DNA of 64,000 bases. Origin: Trichobilharzia regenti. Its lineage: Eukaryota; Platyhelminthes; Trematoda; Strigeidida; Schistosomatidae. A program made the translations under genes and the position numbers. Numbering within the stretch: position 1 is the stretch's first letter; the number at the start of each line of letters is the position of its first letter. Positions 1 through 11,224 of this stretch are shown one piece after another. The notes under the pieces were generated by a model that was given only the letters and a program-made list of their open reading frames with translations, had not been told where the DNA came from and made no database searches. The stretch lies in assembly GCA_944472135.2 (NCBI GenBank), contig OX235265.1, forward strand, positions 558,001-622,000, given 5' to 3'.

Positions 1-702
1 TCCTGACAGATCACATCATATTCAGAGAGATTACTGACAAAGGATTATAGTTTTTGACATCTAAAGTCAGAATAACAAAGAACATATTATATATAGACTG
101 ATGTTTCAATTCTTACTAAGTGTTGTGACATCATTTTCACTCTTTTGTTGTCAAATACAAGTTTAAATTGTTTAGTATAAGTTCAGGTGCTTGTGATTCT
201 AATTGTTGACAAATAGAAAGTCATATCAAAGTAGAATCCCTTAAAAAGGCATTCATTTTCGACATTGCTCACTTCAGAACCATACGGCAAAATTCGATAA
301 CTGGTCTCCATTGTGTAAGCAGCTTGCACTCGATTAATTAGTGGTTAGTGCGATTCTTCTATATTTCAAAGATGGTTATATGTGTTTCACATCGTTTCAT
401 TGTTTAACTGTGTTGTCGAATATCCATCCTGACAGTTCACATGGATTGGCGTCACGGTTTTATCCAGTTGCCTTGAATATTATACATAAGGTATTCACAC
501 TTAAGCAAACGTAAACCGGACTCTATGTTAGATTATTCCATAGGACTTTCCTGTTCATATCTCCTTAAGTGCTGTGTGTTGTATGTTGTGAGATAACTGC
601 GTAGAACTCACTTGAAATTTAAGAATTCTTCAGCTTATGTCTGGAAATTTTTATCCGTAGAATGATGTAACATTTTGCCAATCTCTTTTAACTTTCTTAT
701 AG
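1..702. other. Intronic sequence, nothing recognised
   Basis: AT-rich non-coding sequence upstream of the first recognised exon, with no convincing ORF, tRNA-like box or known repeat motif. It ends in a pyrimidine-rich stretch and an AG at 701-702, the acceptor for the exon at 703. By context it is part of an intron of the same gene. Confidence 0.5.
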
Positions 703-762
703 TATTTATCTACGGATGACTTGGAAATGAAAGAGAAAAATTTACGGGAACAGTTACAAGTG
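703..762 (+). CDS. Internal exon of a coiled-coil protein gene (TACC-like C-terminus, tentative)
   Basis: A 60-nt exon in phase 0. It has a pyrimidine-rich acceptor ending ttatag and a strong GTAAGA donor at 763. The 20 codons begin YLSTDDLEMK and end LREQLQV, charged and heptad-like as in a coiled coil. It joins in frame to the exon at 39991 and then to the terminal exon at 44049, giving about 70 residues of uninterrupted coiled coil. Upstream exons are outside the window. The TACC idea rests on the ending in the last exon; another coiled-coil family is possible. Exon status comes from splice signals and phase agreement only; no transcript evidence is available. Confidence 0.6.
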
Positions 763-1489
763 GTAAGATTGTACTTATTGATCGCCGTCTATTTTGCTTC
801 ATTTTGACCTGCAAAGTTTATCATATTTAAATGTTTAATTTATCCGTATTAATGTAGTCGATTAGAAGATAGATTATAATTATTCTTATCACCAATTCAT
901 AATAAATGGCGAAGAAATATACGACGGTTCTAAATATCTTTTAGTATATTTTGTGACCGTTTTAGTGTCCCTTCACATTGCACTTTTTTCACTTCAGACT
1001 AAAGGAAGGTTTTTCCTTCAAAAGTTTATACGTCAGCCGAATAGGCGGCGTTCTGAAAAGAAGTTTGAAATCTTTAACTGTATCATCCCAGGAAACCTAT
1101 CTTTGACGATTTCCAGTCGTAGTGACAAGACTGTACCAGTGTGATTGTCCATGTATCAAAAGTTATATTCTTTTATTTCATAGTAAGACTCTTGGGCCCA
1201 TCTTTTAAAACTGCCTATGCTGTCTGTATGACAATTAGTGGAATATTAGTTTGTTACTAGTTCGTTACATTAGAAATGGTCAAATCACAAACTTAGTGAA
1301 GCTGAGATCAGAAATCATTATACCTGTAGATTTGTTGAACAGATCTGGTATTTGAATTGTCTCTGAGGTTTTCAGTCTGTTGAACACTTCAAGCCAATCT
1401 CGTAGATTGTTAGCCTACAGCCAGCTATTAAAACTATATTGGAGCATTATTGCGTTAGGTTAGACTTTTGAATTCCAGTTTTCCTTTTA

Positions 1490-1800
1490 ATCTTTACCAC
1501 TTATGACATATTTTGGGGGTACCTTGGAATGTAAGTGATAATTGTGTGAACCTACTGCCCGTATATATGCAGACGATATCCTCTTCCTGTGTAACAGCAT
1601 GTAGATTACTCAAATCACACTTAATCAACTTAAAAATGTGTATTCTTAATATGAGCTTTGTACCATCATAACCCAATATACCTATAAAAGACTGACAGTA
1701 ACATGTAGTTATTCTGTGCCCCTCAAGTAAATCTGAAGAAAAAAAACCCGGAGACTTTTTATATTTAGGTACGATCATTTTATACGCATATCAAAGGCCA
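1490..1800 (+). pseudogene. Degenerate LINE reverse-transcriptase remnant
   Basis: A reading YADDILFLCN lies at 1566-1595 and, in a shifted frame about 63 codons later, YLGTII at 1759-1776. The order and spacing match the catalytic YADD box and the following YLG motif of RTE-type LINE reverse transcriptases elsewhere in this window. Stops and frameshifts break it throughout, so it is an old inactive fragment. The family is uncertain. Confidence 0.4.
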
Positions 1801-2522
1801 GGATCTAACAAACCAATTTGAATCACTTCTGACTGTTAAAATTTGGATGTTTAGCAACTCAGCATGTTTGACGATTTCTATATCTGTTGTACTGCTGCTA
1901 TTTCTGTAGCAGTACCATGAGAGCCTGTGTAAGATCAGACTGCGTTTTTTGCTTTGGTCAATGTAGAGGTCGTTTGTCAAAAGAGGGAAGTTGATCAACT
2001 CTTGACGAAAGCTGGGCTCATGTTAGCGGGTCTATCAGAATTCCTTTTGAGATCTGACTTGTTATTCCACTCAGTTGCTGAAGATATTATCAAGTATAGA
2101 GGATGATTGCAAGGAGTACTTAGGGTGACATTGGTTTCCTGTTTCTTCTACTACTGAAAGCATTGCAAAGTTACAATAGTTTGACTTTAATGTACTCAAG
2201 AAGGAATGCATGCATTTCCTTATCTTTATGTTTTATTTTAATTTTAATCTTGTATTGTTATACTATTTTTTGTTGGTATATTTTCGGTACTTAAACTGTT
2301 TCACTTCCGATGACTATATGGCAATATTTTTGGCTCACATCCTTTAGTTGAATGGTTTTATTAGTTGGTTAGATATATAAAGAACATTATCACGGAAAAT
2401 CGTTCTCTTATGAGCGTGATTTAGAATCTTATGTGCAAAGATGTATCTAATTCAACAAGTTGTTTTTTTTTGCACGTACTAAGCCAATATTGCTCTGTTT
2501 ATTTTTTATGTGACATCTTTTA

Positions 2523-2690
2523 TTTCATGGAGTTGTGGTTCATTGATCTTGGTGCTCGACTTTCGACCAGTGGGTCACAGGTTCGAAACCTTCGTTTCAT
2601 CTACGGAAGTTTGGGTAGGCAGATAGTATCACTAGCCCTTACACATAATAGGTCTGGTTTATTGCCAAGTGGATGTGATTGCAGTTGATT
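2523..2690 (+). repeat. SINE-D, tRNA-like repeat
   Basis: An A-box-like element (TGGTTCATTGA, 2536-2546) and a good B box (GGTTCGAAACC, 2580-2590) resemble a tRNA-derived pol III promoter. The following segment, with a GGCAGATAGTATCACTAGCCC motif, recurs inverted near 8515-8580, which supports a dispersed repeat. No clear tRNA cloverleaf is seen, so it is not called a tRNA gene. A related head may lie at 38758-38830. Confidence 0.4.
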
Positions 2691-3094
2691 GGTTTTTTAT
2701 TTCTGAAAAACCCATCCTCCTCGCGTTTGTACAAGACTACTGAAAATAGTAACTGTTTAAAATTGTAACTTAGAAGTCATTTCTATACATTTATCATGGA
2801 ACTAAGTTATATTTATCAATGGTACTATGTAGATGTCCAAAGCCCCATGTAGTAGGTATTGCAGGGAGCTTCAGACGGCAATCCACTTATTGAAAGCTTA
2901 GTGCTTAGATTAACGATCTGCAGGTTTGTATAAAGATTAAAATTTCGGTTTGCTCAAGGCCTTTAAAAACTGAGTTGTTTTTATTTATTTATTATTGGAG
3001 AAATTGTGGAGTAGGATGAAACACGTTTTCCTTCATGACTATTGTTCACTCATCGTGTCGATCCATATTTGTGCGCCATGTATATTTATTTTTA

Positions 3095-3165
3095 TTCCTT
3101 TACATTCCGAGTAGAATTTAGGGCTTCAGATTAGAGCTTTGAAGTTTATGTAGCTGTACTAAACT
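3095..3165 (-). repeat. SINE-C 3'-end fragment
   Basis: Contains the reverse complement of the SINE-C 3' signature (cttcaagc...gaagccctatgttcc), here decayed, next to a T-rich tract. Only the tail is present. Confidence 0.45.
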
Positions 3166-3534
3166 ATTAGCCACACTTTTTGTAACAGGGCTGATAATGC
3201 TACCCATCTATCCAGGCTGAAGTAAATGGGGCGGCAGTTTAATCTGAAGCCCATTGGATGAAAGTCAACTACTTAATCACTTGGATACATATAGTCTCCA
3301 TCTGTAGATTTTCTGTTTTCGTTTATCGGTGTTATCTACGAAAATCTGTGAGCTTTTATTACTGTTAGACCCCTTTCGATATAGCTAAAAGCTGCATGTA
3401 ACTGTACATATGGATTTATTTTTTATATATCTGTTAGAATAAAGCACTCACTTTTCTGATGGGGAAGTAACTTATCAGCATAAGCTGTTGACTTAAAGCC
3501 CATGGGTTTCAAGCTCGAATTCCATTCCACCTAC

Positions 3535-3730
3535 TTCAGATTGTGCGTTTGTTGGAATATCGTAGAGTCCCTGGCCGACGCAATCCCAGAGCTTTCTTAG
3601 CTGACAGTCAGGTAAAGAGGAAAGGTCGAATGGGGGTCTAACAACCTCCGCCCAGCCCCCACTATTGAAACATCAAAGCTCAGGCTCAAAGCCTTATGTT
3701 CCATCCAGAACACAAATGAAAGAAAAAACT
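3535..3730 (+). repeat. SINE-C copy
   Basis: Shows the body order of the family: a 'ggtaaagaggaaaggt' segment, 'ctaacaacc', and a 3' part reading 'caaagccttatgttccatcc' before an A-rich end. The tRNA-like head is decayed. Compare the better copies at 10517, 26100 and 37912. Confidence 0.6.
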
Positions 3731-3894
3731 TCGGCTCAGACAAATGGGTGGTATTACCTACCTTCACATAATAAATCTGACTCATATTCTGAGTCGTTAA
3801 AGGTTTATTCTGAGTAATTAGAGTAAAAATTTCAGTTTTCTGATTGACCTGTTTCTCTAAATTCTTTTGACTCTCACTTACACTGCGTTTTTAT

Positions 3895-4193
3895 TTTTTT
3901 TACTCACTTTCCACCTATTATATACTGCTTCTTTTGTAGTACTTTTTTATTCCTTGTGTTGTGAGTGGAACACAGGATTGCAGGTTTGAAGTCTTGGAGA
4001 TTCGGTAGCTTTAGTTTGTTTTTACGAGGTAGATTTGTTAACCTCACACGCAACCTTCAAACTTTTCCGATCTCACTGCGGGCTGGAGATGTAAGCGATG
4101 TGTCTAGGAGGAAGTCGGTGGGGAATCGAACCCTGGACCACTTTCATGGCTGTTTGGCGAACATTCAACCACTGAACCACCGGCATTTATTTC
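3895..4193 (-). repeat. SINE-C copy with tRNA-like head
   Basis: Read on the minus strand, an A-box-like stretch near 4165-4180 is followed by a B box (reverse complement of tcgaaccctgg near 4126), then a decayed body and a tail homologous to other SINE-C copies. An RTE-B copy begins about 20 bases beyond its 5' end. Confidence 0.6.
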
Positions 4194-4212
4194 CCCTAAA
4201 TTCTTAAATATT

Positions 4213-5235
4213 TCAAAGGATTTTGGTCATTCCTTCTAGGTGAAGACGCTGACAAAATAGAATACAGTCTTCTGAACATCTTGAGCTGCAATCTACGAAT
4301 GTTTGACATGCGATTCACTCCTGCCAAATGTGAGATGATACTACAGGACTGGACTAAACTGACTCCTAGCTTCGAAATAGGGTGTAGCGTGTTGAACACT
4401 TCATTTATTTGGGAAGTTGCATCAGCCAACCCGGATACAGAAGGTTAGTTTCGCATATTCCAGTTTACTCCATCTCTGCCTTAGACGTGATATCCAACTG
4501 GCTGCTCCGCAGTCTGTTCCGTCCTCCTTTATGGCTGTGAGTAAAACATGGCCATTAAAAGTTGAAGACACGAAAAGGCTGGCTAGCTTCCTTTGATTAT
4601 AGATGTCTGCATCCTATCTCCCTTTTGAAGTGGTAGAACAGGGTGAGCGATATTGAGGTTAGGCTTCAGTCGAGCGCTAGGTAAGTGGAAGGGGAAATCA
4701 ATCGAGGAGGCTGTGAAGCTACATCGACTGAGATAGTTAGGACATGTGTTACGCATGCCTAGTCTAGCCATCACCTTCCTCGACGGTCAATGCTAGCCGA
4801 CATAAGGTCAGGCTGGAAAAGAGAGAGAGTTAGTGGTGGTCAAACGAAAACATGGATTCATCAGTCAATGGAATCCACAACAGTTAGTTTAAACCAGCCA
4901 GTCACTTAGGAATGTGTAGCTTGCTGTCTGTTTGGTGTCCTCGGGATGATAAAAACCAATGGCTGGAGATAATTGGTGGGATGGCTCAAAATCCTCGTTG
5001 TCAATGGACGGTGGAGATGCATGTACTCCTCGTGACTTATAATACCCAATAAAACTATATTTGTTTTTCGATATTACTATTCTTTTTGCCTCATATCTTT
5101 CTTTACTGTCTCTATTTTGTGTTACTTTTTACTTTCTTCTCTTGTTTTGTGTGCTACACGAGGAGAGTGTGGCGACTCGCACTGCTGCACATAAATGCAA
5201 AGTTCTATGTTGAAACCAATCAGTCAGTCATTCAT
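4213..5235 (+). mobile_element. RTE-B LINE, 5'-truncated, degraded
   Basis: The sequence aligns by eye with other RTE-B copies from just after the YADD box ('gaagacgctgacaaaat') through the YLGS-like region, the C-terminal 'RLRWLGHVLRMP'-type region near 4735-4765, the 3' UTR, and a terminal repeat of cagtcagtca units near 5220. Many stops and shifts are present. RTE elements typically end in short tandem repeats rather than poly(A), which fits. Confidence 0.75.
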
Positions 5236-6057
5236 TCACTAGCACATTGGTAAATTGAAGCACTTAAGTAATTTCAATCGCCTCATTAGTAGTACATATT
5301 ATGACTTAATAAAAAAGAATATTTATTCATTATTTAATATTATTCTAGTTCATTCCTGTAAAGACATTGGAATGATGTTAGTTTAGTAGAAAAATTTACA
5401 CTTTTATTGTTAAACAGCTACCTACCTACCTGCCTATCTGTCTACCTGCCCTTTTTGTCTTTTTCTATCGATCTAAACACGACAATTATTATCTCTGCTT
5501 TTTTGTTGTTGTTGTTATTATTATCATTATTATTCCATTTGAGTTCACATTGTGCTCTACTCTACTCTCATTTTTTGTCTGTTATGTGTATGTGTTTATG
5601 TGTGCTGTGTATATGTGTACGGGCGTATGTGTGTAAGAGTAAGCATGAAATGTGCAGGCCTCTATAGCGCTTCTTGGTTAACACGAAGTGAGGCGTATGA
5701 CTAACAAATTGATATTAACTGTTTATTGAAACCCTGACTACTCAACAGTGTTATTACTTTTATTATTATTATTATTATTCGTGTAGGCGATATATTATAG
5801 CACATCCTAAATTCATGCAGTGATATATGTAATTGGTAGTGTTAATCACCTGATGATTATTGGTTAATTATTTTCATCATAATGTTGAAAATGATTACAC
5901 ATATTTGATGATGATGTTAAAATATTCTGCTGTGGAGATGACACGACAATGAAAAAAGGGCATGCAAGATAGGCAAGTATACCCCACATTACAACAAGTA
6001 TGCAACCCCATTGAATAGGTATACCATACAACATTTATAGGAGGTTGAATGTGTTGT

Positions 6058-6140
6058 CTGTGTGGGATAATAATGATAATGAATAACTTTATTCCAAACA
6101 CTATTTGTGTGTTGGTACAAATATAGAGTTTTCAGCATGT
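6058..6140 (-). mobile_element. CR1-like LINE 3'-tail fragment
   Basis: The minus strand carries the CR1-tail motif found at 46488-46570 (reverse complement of 'ctttattccaaac', then 'gttttcagcat'). It abuts the 3' end of a minus-strand RTE-B, so one probably inserted beside or into the other. Confidence 0.55.
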
Positions 6141-6144
6141 GGTG

Positions 6145-6922
6145 CTCTGTCTGTTTTAAACATAGAACTGTGTACCTATGTGCAGCAGTTCGAGTTGCCA
6201 CACTCCCTCCAACCTGGCTCCTTTCCAACGCAACCTGACGCTATTTCAGCTACACATTGCCCGTCGCGGAAGGTGATGACTAGGCTGAGCATACGTAACA
6301 CATGTCGTAATGATTTCAGTCGATGTAGCTTCACAGCCGAGTTGATTGATTTCCCCTCTCACTTACCTAGCACTCGACCAAAGCCTAACCTCAATATTGC
6401 TCACCCTATTATACTTCTTCACATGGGAGATAAATCACAGGCACCTATGATCAAAGACAGCTAGCCTTTTCATGTCCTCTACTCTCAATGACCATATCTG
6501 ACAGCCATAAAGGGGGAAGGAGTGAACATCTGAGCAGTATAGACGCCTTTTGGTCGAAAGCCAGCAGGATATCACGTCTACTAAGCCAGAGACGGCGTAA
6601 ACTGGCAAATACGAAACTAGCCCTCTGTATCCGTGCTGAGATTTCGTCAGAGATCAACCCGTTGAGGTTGATGGTACTTCCCAAATAAGTGAAGCGGTCA
6701 ACGTGCTCTACCACTTCACTCCCTATTTCTAATCTAGGAGTCATTGTAGTCCAGTCCTGTATTACATTTGGTGGGAGCGAATCGCATGCTAAACATTCGC
6801 AGTTTGTAGCTCAAGGTGTTCAGAAGACTGTATTCTATTTTGTCAGCATCTTCACCTAGTTGGGAGGACTATATCATCTGCATATTCTAAGTCAACGAGA
6901 TTATTCCCTGGTAGCAAGTCAG
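6145..6922 (-). mobile_element. RTE-B LINE, 5'-truncated
   Basis: The minus strand reads from a region just after YADD to the 3' UTR, ending with the 'ctgtctgtttt...catagaactg' tail near 6150. A minus-strand ORF at 6451-6744 contains 'YLGSTINLNGLISDEISARI', the RTE-B region after the palm domain. Stops separate it from the C-terminal part. Non-functional. Confidence 0.75.
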
Positions 6923-6924
6923 TT

Positions 6925-7110
6925 ACGTAATAATATGAATAGTTTGATGGTTGAGTTGTACTCAGAATGCACACAGAAACACAGTAGAGAATACGAAATT
7001 ACGCAAGAGTTCTAGATGAATACAAGAATTATAAGTAATTGAACCAATAAAGTTGTTACTATGATAGTAGAAGTGGTTGAGTAATTCTCTTTTCGATAGA
7101 AAAAGAAAGA
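6925..7110 (-). mobile_element. PLE 3'-region fragment
   Basis: Nearly parallel to 49985-50180 ('acgtaataatatgaatagtttgatg', 'ttgagttgtactcag', 'tgaatacaagaattataag'). At the second locus this sequence lies beside and overlaps the end of a GIY-YIG ORF, so it is PLE 3'-flank material detached here. Confidence 0.55.
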
Positions 7111-7139
7111 CCAGGTTTGTAGTATAAAATGATATCATT

Positions 7140-7850
7140 CTATTTCACAGGTTCTCATCAGCTGCACACCACTCCCTGAAATTACAATGGTTATAAATCA
7201 TAACATTTCATACTTCGATGTTTGAAAGGTAATTAAGAAAACATTATAAGATGAACGCATCCGGAATATAAGTATTACAAGTTTATAGTTTAAGTTACCA
7301 TCATTTTATATGCTATCAAACTATCAGAAAAAGGGGGTAGGGTGAGAGAGAAGAGAGAAGACAGAAAAATTTAATAAACAGTGTTAGCTTGTACGTCAAT
7401 ATGGCAACTCAAGAAGGTCAAAGTTCATCAAATTGAAAACTTGCTTAGTGAGCTGAGCTCACTAGTGTGTATGATTTATCAATGAAAGTAATGAAAGTAA
7501 TATAGTTGGTTACCAAGGGAGTGAGAGATTGACTACACTCTCTCTATCTGTGTACATAAGTTTGATCTCAGACGTTTGATTGTAATTGCTTCAGCAGTAA
7601 ATCGTAGTAGATTTGCTGTTCTGTGTATATTTAATATTTTGAAGGATTTGGAAATTTTGACAAAATGATCCATATCCACAGGGTGGGTGTCTGGTAATTG
7701 TACTTTCGTATGCACAGCTTCGATTTTTCTATGCAAATGGCTAGAGCTTCAACAATACAATTTTCATATCTTTGGTGCATAAAGGAGGGAGTATCACTGT
7801 AATGCAAAGATTTGGTTAGCATAATCTTTGTTTATCTTAATTGTAGCTTA
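7140..7850 (-). mobile_element. Penelope-like element, C-terminal GIY-YIG remnant plus 3' flank
   Basis: A minus-strand ORF (7533-7736) ends 'LLRFTAEAITIKRLRSNLC', the C-terminal signature of PLE GIY-YIG endonuclease domains; an overlapping frame carries the upstream part, so a frameshift is present. About 360 bases downstream a hammerhead-like motif occurs on the minus strand: CTGATGA (7155-7161) and GAAA (7143-7146). PLE termini are known to carry hammerhead motifs. The same ORF-to-motif arrangement is seen at 24955-25735. Confidence 0.65.
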
Positions 7851-7905
7851 TTTTCGGATTTCCATACTGCTTATTTGAGTAAACAGAACAATTTTGAAGT
7901 GTTGG

Positions 7906-8296
7906 TTAGTAGGGATTTGATTGGTTACAGGATTTCATCATTAGTTGACATTGGTTAGAGAACCATTGGAAAACCTGCAGGGAGTACTGGAAAGCTGTTT
8001 CGTCCTAGTTTGGGACTCTTCATCATTGCGCACCCACCGGGGTTCGAACCCAGGGCCCTCTAGTTACAAGACTAGCGAGCTCGTATACCATTAAGCCACT
8101 GAAGACATTGGCTAGAGGTGGCGCTATGTCCTGAATTGGCAGAAGTTAGAATTTATGGGCCATTGGATTGGGTCCACCTGGTGGGTCCGTACTGATGAAG
8201 GGCTGCAAACTAGGACGAAACAGCTGCCCAGTACTCCCAGCAGGTTTTCCAATGGTTCTCTAACCAATGTCAGTTCATGATGAAATCCTAGAACAA
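7906..8296. mobile_element. SINE-B foldback element with hammerhead motifs in both arms
   Basis: The left arm (7912-8030, minus) and right arm (8187-8296, plus) are inverted copies of one hammerhead-plus-tail segment. Between them lies a minus-strand tRNA-like head: A box TGGCTTAATGG (8088-8098) and B box GGTTCGAACC (8041-8050). On the minus strand the ribozyme core reads ATGAAGA (8017-8023, first base changed from CUGANGA) with GAAA at 7998-8001. The right arm lacks the tRNA head but keeps part of the SINE-B 5' region (8138-8180). The structure can fold into a long hairpin. Confidence 0.75.
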
Positions 8297-8499
8297 TTTT
8301 TATTACCCTCAATGAGAGTGAGGTTTTTGCCATTTGTAGGCACACATAAAAAGTATTCGAAATTATTGAGGCTTACATTCTGTCTAAAGAATCTTGGATT
8401 TAGCAATCTTAATTCAATTTTATTATGTGTTATTGTATAGGACATTCAAAATTCAACTTGGAGTTTACTCAACTAAAGGTAATCCTCTTCTTTCAGCGA

Positions 8500-9145
8500 T
8501 GGCGTATGAACCTTATCTGTTGTTTGTGAGGGCTAATGATACTGCCTTACTGTCTGGGTGACTCTAAACTACAGCAGCCCAAAAAAACTATCTAGTAAAG
8601 ATCCTGATGAATGCAAGTTACTTAGAATAACTTCCTTGTATATGTTCCAAGAAAAGCTTCCAATTTCTCATAGAAGTCCTCATAGTTAAGTTAAATCAAT
8701 TTCTGTACATAAATTCGTCGAAATAACTGTAAATCATCGTGTTTCTTGACTCATTGACCTCTGCGACCCTATTTTTAGGTGACTCTAGAAAATTTCATCA
8801 GGATTTTTGTGAGTTCCATCGAAATTACCTACGAAATCATCCGTATTATTGACTCTGTTGTGATTATAGTCCAGGGATGACAATTGGCTACACATTTTCT
8901 CCTTTCTAATAAGCCTGTGGTCTAAGTAGTGCTTAAATACCAGATTTGGGTGGAATTTGATGCATAATTCGTGTACATTAGCACCCATAATTACTCCTAC
9001 ATGCTCAGGGCTAATCTAACTGGTTGCTAAAGGTCGCAAATCTGTTCACTAGGTGGTCTCATTTCGGGCTGCTCTAGTTTGGAGTCACCGCTGCCCGAAC
9101 CTCGGTAGGCTGAACGGGGTTTAAATCTGCAACATACTGATTAAT
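8500..9145. repeat. Inverted-repeat-flanked segment related to SINE-D
   Basis: A 24-base motif (8565-8588 region, ggtgactctaaactacagca) is inverted near 9053-9075 with about three mismatches. Adjacent sequence at 8515-8560 is the inverted form of the SINE-D body. The intervening 480 bases hold a short minus ORF (8785-8988) that I do not recognise. Its 3' flank resembles 53390-53470, suggesting an undefined dispersed repeat. Confidence 0.35.
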
Positions 9146-9364
9146 AGTTCAGCTCCTAGACAAATGCTTCACAGACCCTCCTTGGTGATGATATGGTTTT
9201 TATATTGATCATGGTGAAATGGAAACATGCATATGTTGTCTTCTTCGTAATTGAAATATCAGATTTCTTTATGTCATTCACGCTTTACCTCAAAACACTT
9301 GGTGAACTTTGATCGTATTTTTATGCTTCCTTTCTGTTATAATAACCTTCCACTTGTTATGTAC

Positions 9365-9745
9365 ATGTGAAGTATAACGACTTGAATTGTAGGGGTAGTA
9401 GAATTCTTCAGATGTCTGGGTGGACAGGTGTTGAATCATTCCTATTACACGTACTTGCAATTGATTCGATTAGTAGTAAAGCTTCTGTTATCAATTTCTC
9501 CTTCCACTCTGTTACATTAAATTTTAAAACTGTCATTGTATTCCATTCTGTTGTACAATTGTATGTAATTGTATATGGTGAGTGTTATGGCTGAACTATT
9601 CTCCAAATCGCTTATCTTATTCGGGTCAACCAATCTAGATTTGGCTAGGTCTTCGTGCTCCGCTAATCAGATTAACCCCGTTCTACTATTTTGACTTATG
9701 TATTTGACCTGTGAATCATCTCAGGCAGGGTGTTAGATTAACTAA
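9365..9745 (-). mobile_element. PLE C-terminal remnant
   Basis: The minus strand parallels 28635-29060 over its whole length, including the region encoding the 'SLFIESTPNTCNR'-like stretch and the upstream 'VDPEKISNFEKSSA'-like part. No open frame survives. The similarity was judged by eye. Confidence 0.5.
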
Positions 9746-10316
9746 ACTTCACTGCTTTGTGTAAACTTGTGTTTCTTAGCATACTTGACTTCCGACCAGT
9801 GGCCCCGTAACTTTTCAGCCTATCCCTTCCTTCTACGTTTAATCCGTCATATACCATGTATGTGTGTTTGTGCTTGTGCCGTGTTGCGTAATGCATAAAA
9901 AAGACGCCTATTTTTTGAGTTCCATTTTTTTCTCGTTTGTCTTGTTGAATATAATTCATTTATTTATTATTTTAGGCGGTTTTTCGTTTTTCTAGGCCGT
10001 CTTGAATTAAAAAAAGTGCATAATCTATGCAAACTTTGTTTAAACTCACGTTCAACTGACTGATGATCCACTAATACTATTCATGAAACCAGTGTACTAA
10101 CTTTTTAATGCACACACACACCCACAGTTAGGCTCTTTGGTGAAATGAATTTTATTTTATGAGTTTGTAAAGATTAAGCAGTAAAATATTGTTACATCAG
10201 TGCAATTATTTCCCTTTAAAAACTTTCAATGTGTGATAAAATTCTTTATGGTATATACGGTACACTGGAAAGGCAAATTAGTAAAACTAATATTAGAGTA
10301 TTATTAGTTAACGAGA

Positions 10317-10500
10317 TGGCCCAAGTGGTCTAGTGGATAACGCTTTGGCGTTTGAAACTATGGGCACTGGGTTCGAGACTCGGTAGGAACATCATCACTC
10401 GTTGGGATATGCAGTTACATCCACCTAGCTGACGAGTCTCAAATAGGACGAAATGCGCGTTATCCTGGATTCCACTGCTATTCACTATCCACAAATTACT
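10317..10500 (+). repeat. SINE-A (Sm-alpha type) with tRNA-like promoter and hammerhead
   Basis: A good A box (TGGTCTAGTGG, 10326-10336) and B box (GGTTCGAGACT, 10370-10380) form a tRNA-like pol III promoter. A complete hammerhead motif follows at 10425-10468. This order, promoter then ribozyme, is that of the published Schistosoma Sm-alpha repeat. It forms the left part of a two-SINE unit bounded by 12-bp direct repeats at 10305-10316 and 10754-10765. Confidence 0.85.
10425..10468 (+). ncRNA. Hammerhead ribozyme, canonical core
   Basis: Core CTGACGA (10429-10435) and GAAA (10450-10453) are both intact. Helix I pairs CTAG (10425-10428) with CTGG (10465-10468), including one G-U. Helix II pairs GTCT (10436-10439) with GGAC (10446-10449). 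Helix III is minimal: A10453-U10463, U10454-A10462, G10455-U10461. The cleavage triplet is AUC, predicted to cut between 10464 and 10465. A short helix III is typical of schistosome hammerheads. Of the motifs in this window, this one most plausibly retains activity. Confidence 0.85.
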
Positions 10501-10516
10501 CTTCTACTCTTCTCTA

Positions 10517-10753
10517 GCGTCGGTGGCATAGCGTCTAGGACTCTGGCCAACCATGCACATGGTCTGGGGTTCGATCCCAGGCCGACGAACTCCTTTACCT
10601 CGCTAAGGCAGAACTAATGCTGGTAAAGAGGAAAGGTTTGGGCATGAGGCTAGCAACCCGATCCTGTAAAATTAAACACTGCTACAGAAACTTCAAGGCA
10701 CTAGATTGAAGCCCTATGTTCCATTGGGGGGGGGGGGCATGAAGGAAAAAAAA
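10517..10753 (+). repeat. SINE-C copy, tRNA-like head, A-rich tail
   Basis: The tRNA-like head has a strong B-box region (ggggttcgatccca, about 10566-10579). The family body follows ('cctttacctcgctaaggcag', 'gggcatgaggctagcaaccc', 'gaagccctatgttcc'), then a 12-G run and an A-rich end. Right part of the composite unit; a perfect 12-bp direct repeat (tagttaacgaga) follows at 10754-10765. Confidence 0.8.
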
Positions 10754-11084
10754 TAGTTAACGAGACTATCTTAGATAGCTGTGAACGGTTGACTTGATGT
10801 GTAATCATTGAGGTCTCTCGTTTAATTGCTGCTAAGATTTAGATTTTCGCTGCAATGTCAATCATCGCTTATTGTATGAGTATGCGTTGACGATTTCAAG
10901 GTTATTTCATATAATCTCACGAATCAATAACAACCTTTTCCCCTCCTATTACAATATGATAAAACTCACTAAGAGAAAGTTTCCTCATTTAAGTAGTGTG
11001 ATAGTGTCATGCTGGATATACTTATAACTAACTTTAATGACTTATGCGTTAACTTGTTATCAGGGGAGAAAGAGTCTTTATAAT

Positions 11085-11215
11085 TCAATTTTCGAGCCTC
11101 GGTGAGAACATCACTCACTGCTGAATGTGCAGACACATCCAGATGAGGAGTCCCAAATAGGACGAAATGTGCGTTATCCTGGATTCCACTGCTAGTTACC
11201 ATCCACCAGTTAACT
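11085..11215 (+). repeat. SINE-A fragment with broken hammerhead
   Basis: Starts within the B-box region (ttcgagcctcgg) and runs through the ribozyme part. The core reads CAGATGAGGAGTCCC where CTGATGAGTCCC is expected, so C3/U4 and spacing are damaged. GGACGAAAT and the helix I partner CCTGGATTCC are kept. Probably inactive. Confidence 0.7.
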
Positions 11216-11224
11216 CCTAAGAAA

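Noticed and set aside
446..465. 'gtcacggtttta' resembles part of the schistosome spliced leader
   Set aside because: Only 12 bases match. The start of the leader, its donor site and an Sm-binding site are not found around it.
5407..5667. Plus-strand 86-codon ORF with signal-like hydrophobic sequence
   Set aside because: It is composed of low-complexity CTAC, TTATTA and GTGT repeats. No homology signature.
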